Virus record (IMG/VR): IMGVR_UViG_3300024351_000023
Location: 1 to 64,000 of that record
Direction: 5' to 3' (one strand)
From: a virus
Length of the DNA: 64,000 nt
Shown piece after piece: positions 58,876-64,000 of this stretch. How positions within the stretch are numbered: position 1 is the first letter of the stretch; each line of letters begins with the position of its first letter. Under the pieces are notes generated by a model. It saw only the letters and a list, made by a program, of their open reading frames with translations, had not been told where the DNA came from and ran no database searches. The position numbers and the translations under genes are program-made.

Positions 58876-59319
58876 TCAACGAGCGTACAAATATCCTCCC
58901 GACCAATCGCAATTCTCAAGCACATATTCACGATCAGTAATCAATCGCAAATCATAGCGAACACCTTTAGCAGGAGACTTCCAACTGGCAGACTTATAAA
59001 CTTCTCCCGTTTGCTTATCAATGAAGCAATGAACACTGCGGGAACCGCCACCATTAACCAAAATCACTTTGTGATACTTTTTACCAGTTTCTACCTGATA
59101 ATCAATGTCGCACTCTCCAGACTTGAGTTCATCAATCTTGCGCTGATGATACTCTTGGGTATCAGCATCATTCGCGAACTTTTGATGACCGCGAATAGAA
59201 TACTCAACATAATTCTGTTTGAGTGCTTCAATCAGCATTTGAGTGTACTTAACAACATTCTCAGCAATTTGTTGCTTTGCTTGTTGTTGAGCAGGAAAAT
59301 CAACGAAAGCAGTTGTCAT
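58876..59319 (-). CDS. Conserved cyanophage protein, 147 aa, under repeat element E
   Basis: N-terminal helix (AQQQAKQQIAENVVKYTQML), then YHQRKIDELKSGECDIDYQV and a beta-rich C-terminal half (YHKVILVNGGGSRSVHCFID, KSASWKSPAKGVRYDL) that looks like a small all-beta domain. I recall homologues in cyanophages with the SASWKxPAKGVRYxLL segment; function unknown. Single-gene transcript between elements E and D. Confidence 0.78.
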   Translation of the reverse strand: MTTAFVDFPAQQQAKQQIAENVVKYTQMLIEALKQNYVEYSIRGHQKFANDADTQEYHQRKIDELKSGECDIDYQVETGKKYHKVILVNGGGSRSVHCFIDKQTGEVYKSASWKSPAKGVRYDLRLITDREYVLENCDWSGGYLYAR

Positions 59320-59386
59320 TGGGTGAAATCCCTTGAACTTCTTAAGAATACATCATTTTGAGCACTGTGCTCATTTACTGTGCCAC
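59320..59386 (-). promoter_or_regulatory. Repeated promoter-like element, copy E
   Basis: Minus strand GTGGCACA (59386-59379), 28 bases, TATTCT (59350-59345), dyad TTCTTAAGAA (59348-59339) and leader GTTCAAGGGATTTCACCC before the ATG at 59319. Confidence 0.8.
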
Positions 59387-59397
59387 TTTCATAAGTG

Positions 59398-59652
59398 TCA
59401 CCATTTGTTTTGTTGAATGAGGATCTTTTTGATTTCTTGATAAATGAACTGACGAAGTTTAGGTTCGGTAGTGTTATCAAAAGCATAATACAGTCGATTC
59501 AGATACTCATTCTGTGTTGCACCAATGTTACCATCACCACCGATGTCATTGAGTGATGAACCTGCAACAACTTTCGATTTTCCAAAGTTACCTGAGACAC
59601 GCCCAGTTGTTCTCAGTTTAGGGCGAATCTTTGAGAGGTTAGAGTAAGTCAT
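59398..59652 (-). CDS. Hypothetical basic protein, 84 aa
   Basis: Reads MTYSNLSKIRPKLRTTGRVS, with a Gly-rich middle (GSSLNDIGGDGNIGATQNEY) and a C-terminal helix (RQFIYQEIKKILIQQNKW). Last gene of the eight-gene operon 60965-59398; overlaps the previous gene by 4 bases. Function unknown. Confidence 0.72.
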   Translation of the reverse strand: MTYSNLSKIRPKLRTTGRVSGNFGKSKVVAGSSLNDIGGDGNIGATQNEYLNRLYYAFDNTTEPKLRQFIYQEIKKILIQQNKW

Positions 59653-59822
59653 TCATCCTCTTCATAAGGGAACATTTCATCATACTCTTCATCTGTGAGA
59701 GTAAGATACTGAACATTAGCATTTTTGTGCTCTTCAGCATACACTAACTGATAATGTGCAAAAGAACTAGGATCGGAACTAGCAAACTCTACCAGACCAT
59801 CAATCAAACAAAGGTAATTCAT
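59649..59822 (-). CDS. Hypothetical acidic protein, 57 aa
   Basis: From the ATG at 59822: MNYLCLIDGLVEFASSDPSS, then FAHYQLVYAEEHKNANVQYL and an acidic tail DEMFPYEEDE. Overlaps both neighbours by 4 bases (ATGA). Function unknown. Confidence 0.7.
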   Translation of the reverse strand: MNYLCLIDGLVEFASSDPSSFAHYQLVYAEEHKNANVQYLTLTDEEYDEMFPYEEDE

Positions 59823-59962
59823 TTGAAACTCACATTTACACCAATTACTTTTGCTTTTGGATTTCGTGCAGTAGCAGTTTCTCTTGCATCTTTAGGAGAG
59901 TTAGCATACACCTCTTCCTTAAAGACTTTGCCACCAACATACAGATCAACAATGTACTTCAT
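59819..59962 (-). CDS. Conserved small protein, 47 aa (KYIVDLYVGGKVF type)
   Basis: From the ATG at 59962: MKYIVDLYVGGKVFKEEVYA, then SPKDARETATARNPKAKVIG. A compact beta-alpha-beta microprotein of a kind I recall from cyanophages and cyanobacteria. Overlaps both neighbours by 4 bases. Function unknown. Confidence 0.78.
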   Translation of the reverse strand: MKYIVDLYVGGKVFKEEVYANSPKDARETATARNPKAKVIGVNVSFK

Positions 59963-60153
59963 AGTGTTTGCCAGTGTTGTGCTTCTTTGATGTTAGAATT
60001 GAAAAACTTTTGAATGATAGAATCAATCACAGGATACCATTCTTCGTTTGCACTAGGATACCCACATTCTCGTGCTTGATTGAGAAACTTAAGGATGCAA
60101 GTTTCCTCATTAGGAGTAAAATTAACGCGATTGAAAGTGTAACCGTCAGTCAT
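59959..60153 (-). CDS. Hypothetical protein, 64 aa
   Basis: The ATG at 60153 shares one base with the preceding TGA (TGATG) and gives MTDGYTFNRVNFTPNEETCI. Helical core LKFLNQARECGYPSANEEWY. Not recognised. Overlaps the 47-aa gene by 4 bases. Confidence 0.7.
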   Translation of the reverse strand: MTDGYTFNRVNFTPNEETCILKFLNQARECGYPSANEEWYPVIDSIIQKFFNSNIKEAQHWQTL

Positions 60154-60311
60154 CAATCATCTCCAAAGTTGTTGACAAGAAAATCCTCAAGTTCGCAAAG
60201 TTCCACCTCATCTAAGGAGTCAATGTAGTTACGCAAAGTATCTTCTAAGACACCATTATTCTTTTTGCAAGTTTCATACAGAAACTCAAAAAGTTGCGTT
60301 TTGTTAGTCAT
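60153..60311 (-). CDS. Hypothetical acidic protein, 52 aa
   Basis: From the ATG at 60311: MTNKTQLFEFLYETCKKNNG, then VLEDTLRNYIDSLDEVELCE. Helical, acidic, ends in NNFGDD. Junction TGA-TT-ATG with the 89-aa gene, one-base overlap with the next. Function unknown. Confidence 0.7.
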   Translation of the reverse strand: MTNKTQLFEFLYETCKKNNGVLEDTLRNYIDSLDEVELCELEDFLVNNFGDD

Positions 60312-60313
60312 AA

Positions 60314-60583
60314 TCAGTTTGCGTAGATTGCCAGACCCTTACGGTCACGGATTGAATCATCAATCACCTCACCAATCTGTTCGTAAATGTAGTCGGAACC
60401 ACCTACATCAGCGAGCACATCTTGAGTGAAAAGAGAAGAAAAATACTTCTCTTGATTGTCCTCACCATCAAACTCAACAACATCGTGTTGAGTGAATACA
60501 AACGCAGCACAGGGAGCGTTCTCACCTTGACTCTCAATCATTTGGTTGATAGAGTCACGAAGTTCAGAAAGAGTGCGATACAT
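60314..60583 (-). CDS. Conserved small protein, 89 aa (CAAFVFTQHDV type)
   Basis: From the ATG at 60583: MYRTLSELRDSINQMIESQG, then ENAPCAAFVFTQHDVVEFDG and a C-terminal VLADVGGSDYIYEQIGEVID. I recall this family from cyanophages and other T4-like phages of cyanobacteria; function unknown. The upstream two codons begin with TTG and would overlap the previous gene. Confidence 0.76.
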   Translation of the reverse strand: MYRTLSELRDSINQMIESQGENAPCAAFVFTQHDVVEFDGEDNQEKYFSSLFTQDVLADVGGSDYIYEQIGEVIDDSIRDRKGLAIYAN

Positions 60584-60585
60584 AA

Positions 60586-60753
60586 TCAAACAGGGGTAAC
60601 TTCAACAGAGCGGATAAGATTTGTGCGATCTCGTGCTAGGTAATCGTCTGCAATCTTGCCACAAGATGAACGAGACTTAATGAATGTTTCTTCATAATAA
60701 GTCTCTGCACTGTTGGGGACTTTATACTCAATCAAGAGTCGATAGTTGTTCAT
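60586..60753 (-). CDS. Hypothetical protein, 55 aa
   Basis: Start at the ATG at 60753 (MNNYRLLIEYKVPNSAETYY), three bases after the preceding stop in the TGA-TT-ATG arrangement. Then EETFIKSRSSCGKIADDYLA; a small beta-alpha protein. Function unknown. Confidence 0.7.
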   Translation of the reverse strand: MNNYRLLIEYKVPNSAETYYEETFIKSRSSCGKIADDYLARDRTNLIRSVEVTPV

Positions 60754-60755
60754 AA

Positions 60756-60965
60756 TCAGCAAGCAGTGGGAAGAATAGAGAAAGTGCCACACCAACGACA
60801 AACCCAATCAAGGGTATCATTGTAGCAGCGAGGATTGCTCACCACCATGCTGCTGTTTCTTTCGGGATTGTATGCAACAGCAACATAAAGGTTCTTACCA
60901 ACCTCCTGAATCCACATTTGATTCACTTTACCTTCCTTCCAGTTGGTAGTGTAGTGAAATACCAT
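60756..60965 (-). CDS. Hypothetical protein, 69 aa, first gene of an eight-gene run
   Basis: Start at the ATG at 60965 (MVFHYTTNWKEGKVNQMWIQ); a TTG 24 bases upstream is the only longer option. Then NLYVAVAYNPERNSSMVVSN and DWVCRWCGTFSILPTAC with three cysteines that could bind metal. No copy of the repeated promoter element precedes it; the 76-base gap upstream contains only a weak GC-rich hairpin. Function unknown. Confidence 0.7.
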   Translation of the reverse strand: MVFHYTTNWKEGKVNQMWIQEVGKNLYVAVAYNPERNSSMVVSNPRCYNDTLDWVCRWCGTFSILPTAC

Positions 60966-61041
60966 CGGTTGCGTGGTTTGATTCAACAAAGTCAGTATAA
61001 GCGCATCAGAGGCGATTCTGGTGCGCCTGGTGGACAGTTAA

Positions 61042-61392
61042 TCAGGTGTCACTGTCGGCGCCGCGAGCAAGTTTATTTGCTCTTTTCTGCTGCGAACGAT
61101 AATGTGTTGTCATAGCATCAGATCTTGCTTGTGCAGTATCACGATCTGCTACTGTTTTTGTAGTTTTGCGAATCTTATTTGCTCTTTGACGATCTTTAGC
61201 ACTTTGAGACTGACTTAGGCGCTCTGCTTTATTCAGTGCCTTTTCTTCACCAGTTTTCTTAGGATACTTGAAATTGCCAGCATCACGAGCGAATGGAACT
61301 TTTGCTTCACAAATGCTCATAAACTCCTCAAAAGTTCTTGGTTTTGGGATGGGTTTGCCAGTGATTCCTACTTCTGTTTGATCCTTTGACAT
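61042..61392 (-). CDS. Putative basic internal head protein, 116 aa
   Basis: From the ATG at 61392: MSKDQTEVGITGKPIPKPRT. Residues 20-33 (TFEEFMSICEAKVP) resemble capsid-targeting sequences (TYQEFIAEA) and contain ICE followed by Ala, a fitting gp21 cleavage site. The remainder is highly basic and helical (KALNKAERLSQSQSAKDRQR, ANKIRKTTKTVADRD), suited to DNA binding inside the head. It is the only gene in the small-gene region with an ATAAATA late promoter core. The packaging role is inferred from these three signs. Confidence 0.72.
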   Translation of the reverse strand: MSKDQTEVGITGKPIPKPRTFEEFMSICEAKVPFARDAGNFKYPKKTGEEKALNKAERLSQSQSAKDRQRANKIRKTTKTVADRDTAQARSDAMTTHYRSQQKRANKLARGADSDT

Positions 61393-61412
61393 CTTAACAA
61401 ACACTTTTTAGG

Positions 61413-61419
61413 TATTTAT
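61413..61419 (-). promoter_or_regulatory. Late promoter core upstream of the 116-aa gene
   Basis: ATAAATA on the minus strand (CTTAATAAATACC), touching the stop of the ligase-like gene and 20 bases before the ATG. Isolated among non-late genes, it supports a virion role for the 116-aa protein. Confidence 0.65.
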
Positions 61420-62315
61420 TAAGTCCATTGCTTAGGAAGAGCAAAGTTTTGATGAGAAAACTCATCACGATTTACAATCTTGTAACTTCCAAACTCATTG
61501 TGCATGACATAACCTTCATGATCACTGATTCCACCATCAATTTCACATCGAATGTCAGTGTCACATTCAATGTAAAAGAACATGTCCATTTTGATAGACT
61601 CAATCAACTTCCACAAACGAAGCAGGTTGATGTCAACATCATAATTTTCTGCAATTTCATGCTCATCCACCTCACTACCCTCGCGGATGTAGGAATTGAT
61701 GACTTTTTTGAGTTCTTTTGCTTGTTTATCATTCACAAAGGTGCAAAGAGTGCTCATTTGTTTAGCAAACTTGCAGAAGTCTTCGATGTCTTCGCGATAA
61801 GGACAAATAGATGCTTCTGGTTGCACCCATTTCACATCCAGAGTATCAGCAAACTGTTTGCTGATAGGATATGCAACAGCATTGCGAAGATCATCTTCAC
61901 AATCATACTCAGTGTGAGGGGCAATGATTACACTTTGCTCAATCACCTCAGGGAACTTGTAAGTGATCGTGTTGGGGCAATAAGTATCACTCCCAGCAAA
62001 ACCAATAAAATCACCTTGATAGATATGACTTGTGCGAGGTAGACTATCAAAGCAAGCATGAAGAATAGTCGCAACTTTACCTTCATGGTTTTGATCAATT
62101 TCTTCATGAGAATGATTGATTTTAATTTTTACTTTGTTGAACACAGATTTGGTGCCAACAAAAAACTTACCGTTAGCAGGATTGCGACCCCACACAATAG
62201 CAGGAGCGCCATCAATCTTGACACTGACATGAGAATCGGCAGTGAACCAATCAAGAACTGAAAGATCACCAGTCAAGATGGTATCTTCAGGATGTTCGAT
62301 GTGCTTGTTTTGCAT
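61419..62315 (-). CDS. RNA-ligase-like nucleotidyltransferase, 298 aa
   Basis: Starts at the ATG at 62315 (MQNKHIEHPEDTILTGDLSV). It carries a nucleotidyltransferase set: motif I VKIDGAP with candidate AMP-accepting K33, an internal YQGDFIG, motif IV HEGYVMH (E267) and motif V YKIVN (K279). EGYV followed about 12 residues later by K-I-V is the arrangement in T4 RNA ligase 1 (EGYV...KIK). Related proteins are annotated as hypothetical in many cyanophages. Ligase, capping or decoy nucleotidylation are all possible; RNA repair is the most natural guess. A terminator lies 27 bases upstream of the ATG, so its promoter is unclear. Confidence 0.75.
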   Translation of the reverse strand: MQNKHIEHPEDTILTGDLSVLDWFTADSHVSVKIDGAPAIVWGRNPANGKFFVGTKSVFNKVKIKINHSHEEIDQNHEGKVATILHACFDSLPRTSHIYQGDFIGFAGSDTYCPNTITYKFPEVIEQSVIIAPHTEYDCEDDLRNAVAYPISKQFADTLDVKWVQPEASICPYREDIEDFCKFAKQMSTLCTFVNDKQAKELKKVINSYIREGSEVDEHEIAENYDVDINLLRLWKLIESIKMDMFFYIECDTDIRCEIDGGISDHEGYVMHNEFGSYKIVNRDEFSHQNFALPKQWT

Positions 62316-62341
62316 TGGTGTTTGAGTCACAGGTTGATCAT

Positions 62342-62372
62342 AAAACAAAAACAGGAACCTTGTGGGTTCCTG
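62342..62372 (-). terminator. Terminator between the 68-aa gene and the ligase-like gene
   Basis: Minus strand stem CAGGAACC/GGTTCCTG (8 bp) with a 5-base loop followed by TTTTTGTTTT. It lies 13 bases after the stop at 62385. Confidence 0.88.
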
Positions 62373-62384
62373 CGTGACAGTTGT

Positions 62385-62591
62385 TTAATTGTCCTCTTTC
62401 ATCTTATCTTGAGCAGATTTGCTGATTTTGCACACCAAATCATTATCGTAAAAGTATTTTACCCTTTCACGGCGAGCAGCAATCAACATGTTGTACTCTT
62501 CTTGTTGCTGTTTCGTAAAAATAAAATCTTGACGACGCCAAGCATCTTTCAGTTCTTGAAGATGTGGCAGAACATTTACAGTATCAGTCAT
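62385..62591 (-). CDS. Conserved small protein, 68 aa
   Basis: From the ATG at 62591: MTDTVNVLPHLQELKDAWRR, then QDFIFTKQQQEEYNMLIAAR and RERVKYFYDNDLV. Helical; I recall KQDFIFTKxQQEEY proteins from cyanophages. Junction TGA-TT-ATG with the preceding 46-aa gene; followed by a terminator. Function unknown. Confidence 0.76.
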   Translation of the reverse strand: MTDTVNVLPHLQELKDAWRRQDFIFTKQQQEEYNMLIAARRERVKYFYDNDLVCKISKSAQDKMKEDN

Positions 62592-62593
62592 AA

Positions 62594-62734
62594 TCAATAA
62601 TCGTAGTTGGAGTTTAGAAAAGAATTGAAAGACTTTTCCTCATCTTCGACTTCATCAAAGAGTCCATCATAAGATGCTTCTGCAAAGTCGAAACCATCAG
62701 ATTCTTCAATTTGGAAATCATCAAAGGTGTTCAT
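62594..62734 (-). CDS. Hypothetical very acidic protein, 46 aa
   Basis: From the ATG at 62734: MNTFDDFQIEESDGFDFAEA, then SYDGLFDEVEDEEKSFNSFL. About a third Asp/Glu. The first residues faintly recall a capsid-targeting peptide (xTFxxFxxEE), but no late promoter is present and the charge is unlike internal proteins. A DNA-mimic role would also fit the acidity; neither can be shown here. An AAGGAG ribosome site precedes the ATG. Confidence 0.66.
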   Translation of the reverse strand: MNTFDDFQIEESDGFDFAEASYDGLFDEVEDEEKSFNSFLNSNYDY

Positions 62735-62761
62735 GAAGTGCTCCTTGACTGAACAAATGTA

Positions 62762-62803
62762 ATTTAACTGATCTTGGTGTGGAAATCAAGTGTCTTGTGA
62801 CAG
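62762..62803 (-). promoter_or_regulatory. Possible divergent sixth copy of the repeated promoter element
   Basis: Minus strand CTGTCACA (62803-62796), exactly 28 bases, then TTAAAT (62767-62762), upstream of the 46-aa gene. The upstream box equals that of copy C and the spacing is conserved, but the -10, dyad and leader are not. A 7-bp hairpin (GACAGTT/AACTGTC, 62799-62816) overlaps its start and follows the stop of the Mom-like gene. Confidence 0.4.
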
Positions 62804-62816
62804 TTTGAGAACTGTC

Positions 62817-63395
62817 TCAAAGTTTCTTATAAAGTATGATTTTCTTGTTTTCTCCAGTAGGTTTAACAAACTTTTGCTTTAATTGTTCTCCACTATCCCA
62901 TTTCATTGAAGATGATTTGTGGGCAGGAAGTCCTGCGGTTTCACCTATAACTTCCCAATTATCTGCTTTATAAACTGCACCAGTGTTTCCACCTGCAACA
63001 AATGTGAGCAAATGCGATAGATCATCACCATATTTTTCTTTCCATACTTCTTGGCAAGAATTGCGAACAAGTTTCAAAATCTGTGTGCCTGCATTGGGTA
63101 TCTTTCTCTTTAGGCAAAATCTCCAATTATTTGCGAAGTTGTTAAAAACCTTTCGATATTCATCTTTACTGAGATTTACCTTTTTCAACAAATCTTTCGG
63201 TGGTGGATATACTGAAGAACCAAGTCCAATCATGCCAATACACTCAGGAAGTAAACCCTCCTGAGTATAATAAATCAACCAATCAATCCGTCTACCTACA
63301 GATGCTGCAGATGCGACATAACTGTGATAGTTCTCGATGATATTTTTTACTTCTTGCTTTTGTGCTTTTGTTGTAACTAACTCAATAGAAAACAT
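62817..63395 (-). CDS. Mom/DruA (DUF4338)-like GNAT-fold protein, possible DNA-modifying enzyme
   Basis: 192 residues. Pattern elements: NIIENYHSYVASAASVGRRI near the start, CIGMIGLGSS, NNWRFCLKRKIPNAGTQILK in the middle, and TGAVYKADNWEVIGETAGLP near 145-165. This succession, particularly Y(K/R)AxNWxxxGET, is shared by DruA/DUF4338 proteins and by Mom-type adenine-modifying proteins, which have an acetyltransferase (GNAT)-like fold. Assignment rests on memory of these patterns. Its ATG overlaps the stop of the upstream nuclease-like gene (TAATG), so both are made together. A role in altering DNA bases, hence anti-restriction or self-marking, is inferred. Confidence 0.65.
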   Translation of the reverse strand: MFSIELVTTKAQKQEVKNIIENYHSYVASAASVGRRIDWLIYYTQEGLLPECIGMIGLGSSVYPPPKDLLKKVNLSKDEYRKVFNNFANNWRFCLKRKIPNAGTQILKLVRNSCQEVWKEKYGDDLSHLLTFVAGGNTGAVYKADNWEVIGETAGLPAHKSSSMKWDSGEQLKQKFVKPTGENKKIILYKKL

Positions 63396-64000
63396 TAGAA
63401 AGTTTTGTAAATATGAAACATCAATCCATGATAACCAGAGGTATATTTTTTACCCGAACCTTTCATTTGAAGATGAAACATTTTATTGCCATTTGAGTCA
63501 ATAAAATGTAGTGTGGTCTCATTCAATACCCATTGTCCATTATACACCAGTTGCTCAAGATCTTCAACAGAGTACACTTGAGTATTAGTAGTAGGTTTAT
63601 CAAACCAAATCAAATAATCAACTGGAGTGTCGCTCATGCCGCGGCGGACAATCACATCGAAGATTTCAAGTTTGTGTTGATTGAACCATTCAATCGCCCA
63701 ATCATTGTATCCATCATCAATTTGACTTTTAGTGAGTCGATGTTGACGACTTTGACCTTTGCTTACATCTTTTCCAGGAATACCAAAGAAAGAATCAAAC
63801 CACAGACGGAGATCTCCAGCAATGTTAAAAAACTCACACCACCTTTCAGTAGAAGTTAGGTGACATTGAGTGTGATTCTTACTGACAGATTTGAGACTGT
63901 AAGAAACACCAGTTTCGTTGTTAATGATGTCTTGCTTTGTCTTGGGTTTTCCATCAACAACATGACCAGCAGTTTTAGTATTCAACCAATCACAAATGCG
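63395..64000 (-). CDS. Putative PD-(D/E)xK-type nuclease, N-terminus beyond window
   Basis: The frame enters from the window edge in phase (…RICDWLNTKTAG…) and ends at 63395, giving at least 201 codons; the start is not in the window. QDIINNETGVSYSLKSVSKN has the spacing of an acidic residue followed by a strand ending x-x-K, as in PD-(D/E)xK nucleases. VDYLIWFDKP and the C-terminal LHFIDSNGNKMFHLQMKGSG with YHGLMFHIY resemble the last strands of type II restriction enzymes. I cannot name a family. One-base overlap with the Mom-like gene suggests a functional pair. Confidence 0.6.
   Translation of the reverse strand, partial: RICDWLNTKTAGHVVDGKPKTKQDIINNETGVSYSLKSVSKNHTQCHLTSTERWCEFFNIAGDLRLWFDSFFGIPGKDVSKGQSRQHRLTKSQIDDGYNDWAIEWFNQHKLEIFDVIVRRGMSDTPVDYLIWFDKPTTNTQVYSVEDLEQLVYNGQWVLNETTLHFIDSNGNKMFHLQMKGSGKKYTSGYHGLMFHIYKTF

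Noticed and set aside
1-64000. tRNA genes, insertion sequences, or host photosynthesis genes (psbA, psbD, hli)
   Set aside because: I looked for cloverleaf-type intergenic sequence, transposase-like frames and the familiar photosystem protein motifs and saw none; intergenic gaps are mostly too short for tRNAs.

Overview
The window is part of a T4-like (contractile-tailed) cyanophage genome, almost certainly a marine Synechococcus or Prochlorococcus myovirus. The grounds are the gene order gp25-gp6-[gp7 position]-gp8 ... gp13-14-15-16-17-18-19-20-21-22-23-gp3-uvsY-uvsW-gp55-gp47-gp46, a DUF3110-type protein between gp47 and gp46, a cyanophage DUF4815 structural protein, and many tiny proteins of kinds I recognise from cyanophages. 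I see no photosynthesis or other host-derived metabolic genes, no tRNA genes and no CRISPR array. All identifications come from motif and sequence recognition; no database search was run.

Every convincing gene is on the minus strand, so transcription runs from high to low coordinates. Read that way, the window opens (64000-62817) with a coupled pair: a putative nuclease, truncated by the window edge, and a Mom/DruA-like GNAT-fold protein. Next come two tiny genes, an RNA-ligase-like nucleotidyltransferase (62315-61419) and a basic putative internal head protein with its own late promoter. From 60965 to 52901 lies a dense array of about 30 tiny genes (43-147 aa) in operons whose members overlap or touch. 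Four operons or single genes, and less tightly the 105-aa gene at 53344, are headed by a repeated intergenic promoter-like element. Inside the array, at 53995-54400, is a gene-free segment holding two divergent sigma70-type promoters, G-rich DNA, a 33-bp tandem repeat and AT-rich DNA. It contains the only strong plus-strand promoter I see. A second small-gene group and a glycosyltransferase-like gene (52612-50519) lead into the virion module.

The virion module covers 50490-7021. It holds baseplate wedge proteins gp25 and gp6, a 4,160-aa repeat protein in the gp7 position, gp8, two large baseplate/fibre-type proteins, neck and terminase proteins gp13-gp17, a 662-aa mosaic protein inserted between gp16 and gp17, sheath gp18, tube gp19, portal gp20, prohead core, protease gp21, scaffold gp22, major capsid protein gp23 and a gp3-like tail completion protein. 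T4-type late promoter cores (ATAAATA) precede many of these genes. The left end (7024-1) carries the recombination and late-transcription genes uvsY, uvsW, gp55 (with its own host-type sigma70 promoter), gp47 and gp46, then a truncated metallopeptidase-like gene.

The logic is typical of T4-like phages. Host sigma70 promoters drive gp55 and some early genes. gp55 then directs late transcription from the ATAAATA promoters of the capsid and tail genes. UvsY, UvsW and gp46/47 run recombination-dependent replication, and gp16/gp17 package the product into heads matured by gp21.
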